Origin: Leptospira meyeri
GTDB lineage: Bacteria > Spirochaetota > Leptospiria > Leptospirales > Leptospiraceae
Assembly: GCF_004368965.1 (NCBI RefSeq)
Contig: NZ_SORO01000001.1
Span: forward strand, 1,006,001-1,070,000
Direction: 5' to 3'
DNA: 64,000 nt
The stretch's first letter is position 1. Each line of letters begins with the position of its first letter. The notes under the pieces are model-generated. The model worked only from the letters and a program-made list of their open reading frames with translations. It ran no database searches and was not told the origin of the DNA. The translations under genes were made by a program, and so were the position numbers. This document shows, one piece after another, positions 55,778 to 64,000 of the stretch.

Positions 55778-56346
55778 TTATTGTTCAACACAGATCAACT
55801 GTTGGTTACTCAAATTGCATGCCTCAGGAGTCCAACCTGCCGTAATGTCGGCAACCAGAGTTGAATTACCTTGGCCCATACCTCCCGTAAATGATCCAGA
55901 ATTACTTCTCCATAAATCACAGGTATTACCAGTATTGGTTGTCCAATTGCCATTCAATCCAGTCCAATACTTTGAATTGGCTGAAAATCTCAATGACAAT
56001 GCAGAAACGAAGATCCACTCGTCAAAACATTCATAAAGGAAAAACTATTACTGCCATTTTCAACAGATAACAATACAATTCCATTGAGAGAAAGTTTCAA
56101 TCCTGAACTGATGAACCCAGTTATAGAACCAGAGATGGAATAAGGGATAATCGTTGAAATATAATCCTTACCACAAAAAGGAGAGTTATCCTTTGCAATG
56201 ATCTTAGAAATTTGAACTTCTTTAAAAGTATCAGAACTTGGATCACATAAATTATTAATTTCAAATTCTTTGCAATTTATAAGCATTAGGTTCAAAAAAC
56301 AAATTACTGAGAAAAAAATAATAATCCATTGTTTCTTTGTATTCAT
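55778..56346 (-). pseudogene. DUF1554 lipoprotein, broken by deletion or frameshift
   Basis: The first frame (56346-55990) gives a lipoprotein (LMLINC) with the module NLCDPSSDTF...FCGK, then an Ig-like part (GSNSFSFMNVLTSGSS) before stopping. A second frame (55999-55778) gives NSKYWTGLNGNWTT, TGNTCDLW and the ending NQQLICVEQ, typical of the DUF1554 C-terminus. The middle of the domain is missing and the frames disagree, so an internal deletion or frameshift has inactivated it. Confidence 0.72.
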
Positions 56347-56476
56347 CTTGATGCCTATTTGAGAAGATTTTTGAATTCACTTAAGTAAGCAATAATTTAT
56401 TGCCTACTATACTGCTTACTGCCAATGGATCTGTGTTGAATTTGTAGCAAATTATACGCTAAATTGAACTTTTCCT

Positions 56477-57799
56477 TTAAAAATTAAAACGATAATTTGC
56501 ACCGACTTGAACGTATGACAATATTGTCTTTGAATCATAGAACATAGGAATTAATATTTGAGGGCCATACACTTTTAGTAAAATTTGCGCCGGATCTGAA
56601 TTTCCCCCCTCTTCATTTTCTGTTAGATAACCCGACTGCAATTTGTTATTCAAGGTCATGTTGCTCGCTTCCACAAATAAACTGAAATCACCTTTAATCT
56701 TCGTTGTGAATTTCACATTCACTTCAGTTCCTGTAGACTTCCATTGATAGTCTAGGCCATAGTGATTGTATCGAAAAGGAGTGGTATCCAATCGAAATTC
56801 GTTACTTCGAAACGATGATGGACCCTGCAGATCCAAATGCAAAATCTGTCCTTGCAAGGCAAACCTTTCCAAAAATTTCCACTCGAATCCAATTCCGACA
56901 CTATACCCTTTGAACGAGTTAGTTGTTTCCCGGTAACTCACTCTGTTGGGATTGATTCCTGTGGAGGTAATCGCTCCGAGACTATCAACTTCTTGGTTGC
57001 TCTTTGTCCAAATTCGTTCCAACCCTCCTAAAATTTGTAGGTCTAAAACTGGATGTGGATAGGGAGTGAAACCTATCCTGGAAGAAAGTTTTTGAAACTT
57101 TGTATTGCCGTTTCCAAGAAGAACATTGGCAGTTTTTTCAGTAGTGAAAGAAGAACCGCCCCCACTTCCGTAAGCAAGAGTCTGAAATCCCCCAGTGTCT
57201 AATTTTCCTTTCGCTTCTGTTCCACGAACCTCAAAGGTGAACCGGTCCCATGCGTAAAACAAACGTGTCGTTGCACTCTGATTTTTACTTTTATAAGGAG
57301 TGGATAGTAGCTCAGCTTGGCCACCGCTACTGAATAGGAGACCGGCTATTTGGATGGTTTGAAAGAAAGGACGAAGTTCTGATTGGCTCTCTCCACTTCC
57401 AACTCCAAAGGAACCTTCTAAATAATGTCGTTTCGAATGAGAAAGTTGTTCCTCTCTTTTTTTTTGTTTTTCTTCTTTTGTTTTGAGATTCTCTTCTTCC
57501 CGTTTTTGTTTTTCTGCCAGTTCTTTTTCTTCTTTGATTTTCTTTTCCTTCTCTGAAATCAAAGCTTCTTTTTTTAACGTTGCGGAGTCCGGCTCTTTCC
57601 CATAACTAACTTTCTGAACCGCCGACTTAGGAAACACTTTCGTATTCCCGTTTGCAAGTTTGATGGTCACAGAATCCTTATCTTGGGCTAAAACCGAACC
57701 TTCTAATTTTTCTCCTGACTTGAGAAAAATTGTTTCACTACGAAGAGAAAAGTTTGCAAAAAGCAAAGCGGCGAACCATAAGGGAATAATTTTTTTCAT
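56477..57799 (-). CDS. Outer-membrane protein with SH3-like N-terminal region and coiled coil
   Basis: Start at MKKIIPLWF (440 residues). A signal peptide is followed by ETIFLKSGEKLEGSVLAQ and FPKSAVQKVSYG, a small domain typical of Leptospira outer-membrane proteins (the LA_0442-like N-terminus in memory). A charged coiled coil follows (EKEKKIKEEKELAEKQKREE), then a beta-barrel of about 300 residues ending VGANYRFNF, the C-terminal aromatic signature. Function unknown; exported barrel is well supported. Confidence 0.78.
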   Translation of the reverse strand: MKKIIPLWFAALLFANFSLRSETIFLKSGEKLEGSVLAQDKDSVTIKLANGNTKVFPKSAVQKVSYGKEPDSATLKKEALISEKEKKIKEEKELAEKQKREEENLKTKEEKQKKREEQLSHSKRHYLEGSFGVGSGESQSELRPFFQTIQIAGLLFSSGGQAELLSTPYKSKNQSATTRLFYAWDRFTFEVRGTEAKGKLDTGGFQTLAYGSGGGSSFTTEKTANVLLGNGNTKFQKLSSRIGFTPYPHPVLDLQILGGLERIWTKSNQEVDSLGAITSTGINPNRVSYRETTNSFKGYSVGIGFEWKFLERFALQGQILHLDLQGPSSFRSNEFRLDTTPFRYNHYGLDYQWKSTGTEVNVKFTTKIKGDFSLFVEASNMTLNNKLQSGYLTENEEGGNSDPAQILLKVYGPQILIPMFYDSKTILSYVQVGANYRFNF

Positions 57800-58324
57800 A
57801 ATTTGAACCAATTCAAAACAGGTATCGGAAGATCTTAACACATTGGCATCTATATGCAAATCGATTAAACAATTTTATGTTCGATTATAAAGAAAAAAAA
57901 TAAGCACATGGAATGATTATTAAAAATTAATAACCCGAGTCACAGGATGGCCTACTTTCATTATTTTTACTTTTAAATCCAACAAAGTTACAAGGTGAAA
58001 TAAGCATTCAATCAAAAAAGTTCTTGCGATACATTTCACTGATCAAAATCAAACACTCATTTTGTAAAAACTTGACGGGAAGATATGGGATTAATTGTTT
58101 CCGAATCCATTAATCCCATAACTCAGATTTTGTTTTTTTTCCTATGTTCTTTAAATTTTGTTTTGAATCATGAAACAACCATCCGTTACTTTTTGCCGAT
58201 ACTTTTTGATAATTATCAGAGGAAGTTTTTAATTCGAAAAATGAAGTCTATTGTTTGTAAAATTCAATTTTTCTCGTCTCATATCACTAGATAATCATAC
58301 CATACCATAACAGGACTGCAAATT
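57800..58324. other. Gene-poor 525-base region
   Basis: No convincing gene. It holds a long inverted repeat at 58084-58120 and a TTGACG (-35-like) at 58072. A 69-codon frame from 58085 starts inside the repeat and lacks a ribosome site, so I do not call it. Confidence 0.6.
58084..58120. repeat. Long perfect inverted repeat before the HD-GYP-like gene
   Basis: TATGGGATTAAT and ATTAATCCCATA form 12-base perfect arms around a 13-base loop. A T-rich stretch follows from 58128. It may be a terminator-like or attenuator hairpin, or a regulator site. Confidence 0.6.
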
Positions 58325-59782
58325 TTGAGCAATATTCCTTTAATTCCCACTGATCAACTTGCTAAATTTGAATTTAACGATGATCTGCTCCGTAATTACC
58401 GTAAGAGCAAACAAATTCCACTCGATCTTTTTGATCGGGATGGCAAACTCATCTTGGCAAAAAAAAAGAACGCAACGGAAGAGGATTTTGGTAAACTTTT
58501 AAAGATTGAGTTACAAGGAGCCTATTACCTTACATCTGAATCTAAAAATATTCGTGTAATCTCCGGAGATACTGCAGACCCTCGCCAAACAAAACTTTTT
58601 GACCCAGACAAAACTACAGAATTTGCCAAACAAACCGAAGCGCTGATTCTTGAGTTAAAAAAAGAAGCATTCAATTCGGATCATGCACTACGTGTTCACA
58701 AATCAATCGGAAAAGTTTTAGATGATTTCACTAGCAATCCAGATTTTGAATCTGGATTATTTAATATATTAGAAATTTTGAATCATGCTGGCGTTCCAGT
58801 GGAATCAGAGTTGATGACCAAACGAACAATTGTCGCGATGGGTATGAAAGTCCGTACCAAAAAGATAGGTATGGGCGAAGATAACAAACCCAATAAAAAA
58901 GACCATCTTACGGTAATGACGGCAAGTTTTCTCGCAGATATTGGTTATTCAAAGTTAGTTCTTCCAGACAAACCTAACTTGACTAAAGAAGAATACAATT
59001 CAATCCAACAACATCCAATTATAAGTTACTTAATGACTCTTGCAGCACCAGAAATTACGCAAGAAATTCGTACTCTTGTTTTGAACCACCATAGACCATT
59101 TCGAGGTAACTCCATAAATAATAACTTCCCTGACAATAATACAGTTTTTAGAAAGTTGATGCTAATTAGGGATAAGTTTATAAAAGATCCAAGTAAAAAA
59201 ATGATTGTTGCTGATATTGATGCACAACTTCGAATCCAAGAATCAAATGTAAACTCTGTAAATTTTGAAGAAGATATCGCAATTTTGTCGCTCGCAAGCG
59301 AATATGCAAGTTTAACAACAAACCAACCTTGGCGCTCAGCCTTCAATTCAGCAACAGCATTAAAAATGATTGTAAATGATTCGTTTTTTTCATACAGCAA
59401 TAGAAACATTCGTCACTTATTGGACTATGTCGGCGCCAGTTTAACTAATAATCAAAATATAATTAACATAGGTGATTATGTAATCACTGCATCTATCGAT
59501 TCCGAAAAACAGGCACATTTTGATATCTGCAAAATTTTAGAAATCGATCGCTTCCAAACCCGCCCAAAGATCCAAAGGATATGCTCCATCAAACCTTTGT
59601 TTAAAAAAGGGATTAAGTATCGAATTGCCGATTTTGATATTAACGAAATTCGTATGGACAAACGACGAGCAGTGATTGATCTTGCAGGCCAAACTTCCAG
59701 TATCCAAAGGATAATTTACATTATTGATCCAGAAATGAACGCACCTCTTTATGATACAGCCAGAAAGATGGACATTTCTTAA
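58325..59782 (+). CDS. Degenerate HD-GYP-domain protein
   Basis: The start is TTG (MSNIPLIP) with AGGA upstream. An N-terminal segment (FDRDGKLILAKKKN) precedes a helical HD-GYP fold near residues 165-330. The canonical LLHDIGK is FLADIGY, the HP of the next helix remains (SIQQHPIISY), HHE is NHHRPF, and the GYP motif is absent. Most metal-ligand residues are lost, so c-di-GMP hydrolysis is unlikely; binding or signalling remains possible. C-terminal 130 residues are beta-rich and unknown. Confidence 0.68.
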   Translation: MSNIPLIPTDQLAKFEFNDDLLRNYRKSKQIPLDLFDRDGKLILAKKKNATEEDFGKLLKIELQGAYYLTSESKNIRVISGDTADPRQTKLFDPDKTTEFAKQTEALILELKKEAFNSDHALRVHKSIGKVLDDFTSNPDFESGLFNILEILNHAGVPVESELMTKRTIVAMGMKVRTKKIGMGEDNKPNKKDHLTVMTASFLADIGYSKLVLPDKPNLTKEEYNSIQQHPIISYLMTLAAPEITQEIRTLVLNHHRPFRGNSINNNFPDNNTVFRKLMLIRDKFIKDPSKKMIVADIDAQLRIQESNVNSVNFEEDIAILSLASEYASLTTNQPWRSAFNSATALKMIVNDSFFSYSNRNIRHLLDYVGASLTNNQNIINIGDYVITASIDSEKQAHFDICKILEIDRFQTRPKIQRICSIKPLFKKGIKYRIADFDINEIRMDKRRAVIDLAGQTSSIQRIIYIIDPEMNAPLYDTARKMDIS

Positions 59783-59908
59783 CGGAATTGATTGCCTTTT
59801 ACCTTCAAAACAAACCGACTGCTAATGCTCCCTTACGGTCCCTCTCGCATGTTCACTGAGTATTTACAAAGTGCTTGCGATAAACCACCCTGGCCATGAA
59901 ATCAGCGA

Positions 59909-60466
59909 ATGCGCCGAAAACTTTGGATTTTCGTATTTATTTTTAGTATTCTCTTTTCATTGGGAGCAGAAGTCATTGCAGGGCTTGGTGGATTTGCAAA
60001 TGCCTTTTCTTCAATCGAACTCGGATCGAGCTCATTACCAGCGGCTCGAGTGGGAGGACCGTACTTACTGACAATCGTTCTTGTATTCCTCTTTCTCATC
60101 GTACTTTCGTTTCTTTCCTTACTCACTATCTCTGGGATTCTCGGACTCATCAAAGGAATATTCCTAGGTTTGACCTTAGGCCTGTTAGTGGACTATATAG
60201 TCATCCGAGGAAAAATAGAACCAGGCGATCCCACAATCATTCGCCGCTGGGCAGGTAGGGGCGCCGTATTTATGTTCGTGTTTGTAGTCTGGGTGGGAAT
60301 TCTAAATCCGTTGCTTTCACAACTGGGTACAAATCCAATCGATGTTTTTAGTGCAAAAGATATTGTTGGGATTTTTTCTACCACAGGCATATTTGTTTGC
60401 GCTTTCTTTGCATGTATCGGTGTTGTCCAGTATTACTGGACGCGCAGAAAGAAAAACAAGTTCTAA
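59909..60466 (+). CDS. Four-helix integral membrane protein
   Basis: 185 residues with four hydrophobic segments (FIFSILFSLGAEVIAGLGGF, TIVLVFLFLIVLSFLSLLTI, VFMFVFVVWVGILNPLL, GIFVCAFFACIGVVQYYW) and basic ends. Family not recognised. The ATG lies 126 bases after the HD-GYP-like gene; no strong ribosome site. Confidence 0.65.
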   Translation: MRRKLWIFVFIFSILFSLGAEVIAGLGGFANAFSSIELGSSSLPAARVGGPYLLTIVLVFLFLIVLSFLSLLTISGILGLIKGIFLGLTLGLLVDYIVIRGKIEPGDPTIIRRWAGRGAVFMFVFVVWVGILNPLLSQLGTNPIDVFSAKDIVGIFSTTGIFVCAFFACIGVVQYYWTRRKKNKF

Positions 60467-60580
60467 AATACTTACGTTCCATTCTATGATCTTTGTTTCT
60501 TGCCGGGGCGGTATCAAAAAGTTATAGATTCATAAAAAATGAACCGAAATATTTTGATTTTGTTGGACTGGAGATAAAAA

Positions 60581-61819
60581 ATGAAAAAATCAATCGTTGA
60601 TGAAATTCTAATTTCCAGAGAGATAAAAAACGAGAAAACAGTAGCAGTTGTTAGATTTGTTATTTTTTCAATCGCCTCTTTCCTAGATTATTTATCTTAC
60701 TTCCAAGTGATCAACTATACGATTGTCACACCAACTTTCATCACCCTCTTGTTAGACACAGTAATTTTGATATTTGCCGGTATCGTCCTTCTATTCTTAA
60801 ATCATTACCCTCATAAACCATATTTGAAATTTTTTACGATCACTTTAGACTATATGATCGTTGGGCTTATGATTTATTTTGATCCAACAGTTCAGAGAGG
60901 CAATGGTGTTATATATTTTATCGCAATGATCAGTGCTATTTTTGTTTACCAATTCAATCTACTCAGACATTCCAAAATAGGCACAATCTATGGTGCTTTT
61001 TTAGCGTTTGTTTTCCTTTTCGTGATTTCAATTGGATTAGGCGAAGGTTATCCAATCGATTTTATTCCCATGATGATAGGACTGGGGATGATACTTGCAA
61101 TTGGTTATGTAACTACAGTTTCAAATATTGATATGGTGAAAGAAGCAAATGCAAAACAAATGATGGAAAGATATCTTCCTTCACAACTAGTCAGCGAGTT
61201 CTACAAAAATAAGGCACAACTTGAACCAGGTGGCGAAAATAAGGAAGTTACGATTCTTTTTTCTGACATCCGGTCTTTTACAAAATTTTCAGAAAATCGA
61301 TCTGCAGAAGAAGTTGTTCAGATTTTAAACGAATATTTGTCCCGCATGACTGATGTCATATTCCGATTCAATGGTACAATTGATAAGTTTATCGGTGATG
61401 CTATCATGACCATATTTGGTGCTCCATTCAAACAAGATGATGATGCACTCCGTGCCGTTAAATCCGCTGTTGCAATGATCTATGAATTAGAAAAGTTAAA
61501 TCAAAATTTGATTCTCCCCAATGAAAAATTACATGTGGGAATCGGTATCCATACAGGAGAAGCAATTGTTGGTAATATTGGTTCAGACAGAAGATTAGAT
61601 TATACAGTCATTGGTGACAATGTAAACTTAGCTTCAAGGATAGAAGGTTTAACAAAACATTACAATTGTCCTATCTTAATATCGGAGGCAACTTACAAAC
61701 AAATTGAAGGTAAATATTCAATAGATGATGGTTTTGAAATTCGTGAAATTGATAAAGTCATCGTCAAAGGTAAATCAAAACCAATCACTGTATATGAAGT
61801 TGTTTGTTTAGATACTTAA
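60581..61819 (+). CDS. Class III adenylate/guanylate cyclase, membrane-anchored
   Basis: Six membrane helices in the first 185 residues, then a cyclase domain. The metal Asp residues are in LFSDIRSFTKF (near residue 228) and in IDKFIGDAIMTIFG near residue 270. The Lys in that motif and LDYTVIGDNVNLASR near residue 345 favour ATP over GTP. No HAMP is evident. It should make cAMP in response to an unknown membrane signal. Confidence 0.92.
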   Translation: MKKSIVDEILISREIKNEKTVAVVRFVIFSIASFLDYLSYFQVINYTIVTPTFITLLLDTVILIFAGIVLLFLNHYPHKPYLKFFTITLDYMIVGLMIYFDPTVQRGNGVIYFIAMISAIFVYQFNLLRHSKIGTIYGAFLAFVFLFVISIGLGEGYPIDFIPMMIGLGMILAIGYVTTVSNIDMVKEANAKQMMERYLPSQLVSEFYKNKAQLEPGGENKEVTILFSDIRSFTKFSENRSAEEVVQILNEYLSRMTDVIFRFNGTIDKFIGDAIMTIFGAPFKQDDDALRAVKSAVAMIYELEKLNQNLILPNEKLHVGIGIHTGEAIVGNIGSDRRLDYTVIGDNVNLASRIEGLTKHYNCPILISEATYKQIEGKYSIDDGFEIREIDKVIVKGKSKPITVYEVVCLDT

Positions 61820-62029
61820 AAAGACAACTTTCGTAAAAAATCAGTATGGTTCTCATGTAGCGATTCCAATATGCCAAACACGATTTTTTATTATCCATTC
61901 ACTTTTACACAAAGAAATGTATCTGGCATTTTCTATGACGTATACCACAGACACTTTCTCCATGATTTTGATTCCCTTTTTTAAAATAAGTTTACAATTC
62001 TAGAAATTGATCCTACATCTTTAAAACAT

Positions 62030-62413
62030 ATGGCTATCAATGAGAAATTATTAGATCGGGTTCGAAAGTCTATGGAAGGACAGACGAATGTAGAAGAAAA
62101 AAAAATGTTTGGCGGTTTATGTTTTATGGTAAACGGTAAAATGTGTATCTGCATTAGAAATGATGAAATCATGTGCAGAATCGATCCTGAATCTATTGGA
62201 TCCATTTTATCCAAGAAAAAAGCTCGTCCGATGATCCATAACGGACACCTGATGAAAGGATTTGTTTTCGTTAACGAAGAAGATATAAAAACAAAAAAAG
62301 AAATTGAATATTGGATTCAACTATCTCTCGAATACAACAAAAAATCTCCACCTGCTAAGAAAAAAGCCAAGAAAACGACTTTAAAAACCCCTTCTCCCAA
62401 AAAAAATAAGTAA
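62030..62413 (+). CDS. TfoX N-terminal-domain protein with Lys-rich tail
   Basis: 127 residues. VEEKKMFGGLCFMVNGKMCI near residue 22 and MKGFVFVNEEDIKTKKEIEYW match the TfoX_N domain of competence-regulator relatives. The last 24 residues are rich in Lys, Pro and Thr (PPAKKKAKK), giving a basic tail that may touch nucleic acid. Stand-alone TfoX_N proteins have no fixed role, so competence is not claimed. Confidence 0.8.
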   Translation: MAINEKLLDRVRKSMEGQTNVEEKKMFGGLCFMVNGKMCICIRNDEIMCRIDPESIGSILSKKKARPMIHNGHLMKGFVFVNEEDIKTKKEIEYWIQLSLEYNKKSPPAKKKAKKTTLKTPSPKKNK

Positions 62414-62447
62414 TTGGTTCTGGATCTGTATAAGTCACATTATTTTT

Positions 62448-62499
62448 TGCGATTCAATTTTTTGGGAAGGCATTCAATCAAAAAAAATACTGAATCGCA
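62448..62499. repeat. Inverted repeat downstream of the TfoX-domain gene
   Basis: TGCGATTCA and TGAATCGCA are nine-base perfect arms 34 bases apart. Inside them ATTTTTT and AAAAAAAAT runs can extend the pairing. It could be a terminator for the gene ending at 62413, or a two-way terminator. Confidence 0.5.
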
Positions 62500-62596
62500 T
62501 TTGATGATTTCACCTTATCATCGCTATCAATGGATTATCAAGATTCAGCCGATGATATTCCTTCTTCGGCAATTTCGAATGATAGGATCAAATTTC

Positions 62597-62995
62597 TCAA
62601 TGCCCTCCTCCTCCGTGACCACCTCCACTGGAACCACCGCTACTCCCTCCTCCACCACCTGATGAAGAATGCCCTCCTCCCGAAGAGGAATGACCGCCAC
62701 CTCCAGAGCGACTACCTGACCGATTGGAGGAAGTAAAGCGGGATGAGGAAGACTGATTTTTCGAATCACACTTGGAGTGGCAACCCACATAAAGGAGAGG
62801 ACAGGTAAGATTTACTTGGTTGGTATTTGTAGAGGGACTTTGCAGAGTGATCATATAACAAAGTGATTGGTCAGCATCACACTTTTTCCGACAACTATCA
62901 ATTGAATGATTGGAAAATGTATTGGAACATCTAACAAACAACAAAAAGAACAAACATGAAATGAAAAAAATCGGTGAAAAATGGAGGGTCTTCAT
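62597..62995 (-). CDS. Cys-containing lipoprotein with Gly/Ser/His-rich tail
   Basis: 132 residues. Lipobox LFVRC; then a Cys-rich domain (CRKKCDADQSLC, LTCPLLYVGCHSKC) and a low-complexity tail built from GGGHSSSG and GGGGGSSGG units ending GHGGGGH. The four His in the tail could bind metal. It overlaps the upstream ankyrin gene by four bases (ATGA), so the pair is one transcript. Family unknown. Confidence 0.72.
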   Translation of the reverse strand: MKTLHFSPIFFISCLFFLLFVRCSNTFSNHSIDSCRKKCDADQSLCYMITLQSPSTNTNQVNLTCPLLYVGCHSKCDSKNQSSSSRFTSSNRSGSRSGGGGHSSSGGGHSSSGGGGGSSGGSSGGGHGGGGH

Positions 62996-63456
62996 TTAGC
63001 CCCTCTCTCCATTAGTAACCTAACAATCTCTTCCCTTTCGGATAAGAGAATTTCTGACAAAGCAGTGTGACCCTCATTCGTGACTAAATTTGGATTTGCG
63101 CCTGCATCAAGTAATATCTTAACTATTTTCGGATAACGATTATAAGATGCCATCATTAGGGCAGTATGTCCATTTCTAGTTTTTGCATCTAATTGGACTT
63201 TCATGGAAACTAATAGTAATACAATTTCCGTGTGACCTTCTTTAGAAGCAATCATAAGAGGTGTTAGTCTTTCAAATGTGTCTTCAGGAGCATTAATATC
63301 GTATCCTAAAGTGATTAGTTGTTTGACTCTTTCCGTATTACCTGTTGCAACCTGGTAATAAAGATTGTGAAATCGATCTTCTGATCTCATTTGAACATTC
63401 GCACATTGAATCGTGAATAGGAGCAAACTGAATGCAAGATAAATTGTTCGTTTCAT
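62992..63456 (-). CDS. Ankyrin-repeat lipoprotein
   Basis: Start at MKRTIYLAFS (154 residues); in-frame codons upstream to 63507 lack a signal. Lipobox FTIQC. Three to four ankyrin repeats are visible (ERLTPLMIASKEGHTEIVLLL, NGHTALMMASYNRYPKIVKILLDAG, EGHTALSEILLSEREEIVRLL). It is an exported protein-binding scaffold and may pair with the His-rich lipoprotein encoded just downstream. Confidence 0.8.
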   Translation of the reverse strand: MKRTIYLAFSLLLFTIQCANVQMRSEDRFHNLYYQVATGNTERVKQLITLGYDINAPEDTFERLTPLMIASKEGHTEIVLLLVSMKVQLDAKTRNGHTALMMASYNRYPKIVKILLDAGANPNLVTNEGHTALSEILLSEREEIVRLLMERGAK

Positions 63457-64000
63457 GATTGCATTTTCGCATGACACAACCTCTTGCAAAATAGTGGATT
63501 TCCGCAAATGTGGGAAACTACTATCTATCCTATGGTATCATAGAAATATTTTCGTTTATTTCAAATCATACAGAACTATCAGAAAATAATGAATTGCGAA
63601 TAGGAGTGTGATAGATAGAAAAATAGAATATTGTCGCTTTTACGCTAACTAACTTCCAATCTTGGGCATAGTGTCGCAATGTCCGGGTATGGATTCTATC
63701 TTTGTTGACATGATCCTTAAAAAAACTAACAAAGCAATTAGATCCAGCCAGAATTTACATTCTTCATCTTTGGAGGGACTTGCAAATGCGCAGGCTCATG
63801 TCATGCGGTGATTTCGGGCGAGCCCCCATTGACTAGATCCATAACAAAAAATGGATTCGAATCAGATAACTTTTTATTAGAAATTTGGGGTCGGGCTATC
63901 CAGGGCTTCGGTCGCTTTGCGACCGCTCGCGCGCCCTTTCTATCCCTCTCGCGAAAGAGAATCAGAACTCTGAGGGTCCCAATTTACGTCTCATCCAAAA
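63457..64000. other. Gene-free region at the right edge
   Basis: No convincing coding frame in 544 bases. The right part (63816-63952) holds the second copy of the GC-rich repeat. The left part is AT-rich with no visible tRNA. Confidence 0.6.
63816..63952 (+). repeat. GC-rich dispersed repeat, copy B
   Basis: GGGCGAGCCCCC, then about 60 AT-rich bases, then GGGGTCGGGCTATCCAGGG, the hairpin CGGTCGC-ttt-GCGACCG, and CTATCCCTCTCGC. It matches copy A at 52604 in order and spacing, with variation confined mainly to the hairpin loop and the AT-rich middle. Confidence 0.7.

Noticed and set aside
58085..58294. 69-codon frame upstream of the HD-GYP-like gene
   Set aside because: It starts inside an inverted repeat, has no ribosome site and no recognisable domain.
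59820..59860. Possible third copy of the GC-rich repeat (CCCTCTCGC)
   Set aside because: Only about nine bases match the end of the element; hairpin and GGGCGAG block are missing.
62600..62715. Short repeats resembling a CRISPR or tandem array
   Set aside because: They encode the in-frame GGGHSSSG tail of a lipoprotein; units are short and without unique spacers.

Overview
The window is a piece of a Leptospira chromosome, most likely from the free-living (saprophytic) branch. The base composition is AT-rich. Many secreted proteins have relaxed spirochaete lipoboxes (Asn-Cys or Tyr-Cys endings). Leptospira-typical families occur, such as a DUF1577-type protein, imelysin lipoproteins like LruB, a DUF1554 remnant and a seven-bladed surface lipoprotein. 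There is an unusually large set of sensory genes. Genus is inferred with good confidence; species cannot be named from the sequence alone.

Layout. 1-9.9 kb: a secreted protein cut by the left edge, an acidic coiled protein, a Cys-rich lipoprotein, the guaB-lolA-like-rsmE operon, a PilZ-like protein, a B12-binding radical SAM enzyme, an EAL protein of YkuI type and a 54-residue lipoprotein ending in a strong terminator. 10-16.2 kb: tmk, then a minus-strand metal-uptake operon running lipoprotein > outer-membrane protein > znuA > znuC > znuB > methyltransferase, with a 19-bp perfect palindrome in front. 16.2-20.6 kb: amidohydrolase, acyl-CoA dehydrogenase and a chemotaxis receptor. 20.7-23.1 kb: a plus-strand operon of a COG0523 metallochaperone GTPase, a Tpx-like peroxiredoxin and a DUF1826 protein, preceded by two more copies of the same palindrome. 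23.2-31.2 kb: CPBP protease, HEAT-repeat lipoprotein, a di-haem oxidoreductase, an RCC1-propeller lipoprotein split by an in-frame stop, and an SGNH hydrolase. 31.5-39.1 kb: a tightly overlapping operon of imelysin, di-haem oxidoreductase, second imelysin, HTTM/gamma-carboxylase-like membrane protein and TonB-dependent receptor.

39-52.5 kb: two tandem paralogues of unknown function, a seven-bladed propeller lipoprotein, an AraC regulator, a small monooxygenase-like protein, a LytTR two-component system with an outer-membrane protein gene between its two signalling genes, a metallo-beta-lactamase-fold hydrolase, a hybrid kinase carrying its own SpoIIE-type phosphatase output, and an ester-cyclase-like protein. 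52.6-56.3 kb: a GC-rich dispersed repeat, leuD and leuC with a divergent LysR regulator, and a DUF1554 lipoprotein ruined by deletion/frameshift. 56.4-64 kb: an outer-membrane protein, a degenerate HD-GYP protein, a membrane protein, an adenylate cyclase, a TfoX-domain protein, two small overlapping lipoprotein genes and a second copy of the GC-rich repeat.

How it fits together. The strongest system-level signal is a candidate zinc-starvation regulon. Three operators of the form TGCAA-C-N4-TTGCA stand in front of two operons that together would supply outer-membrane passage, periplasmic capture, inner-membrane import and intracellular zinc allocation. A second metal-related module is the imelysin/di-haem/TonB-receptor operon with an embedded gamma-carboxylase-like protein; a second di-haem paralogue lies nearby beside the broken RCC1 gene. 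Several cyclic-nucleotide genes (EAL, degenerate HD-GYP, PilZ-like, adenylate cyclase) indicate a rich signalling repertoire.
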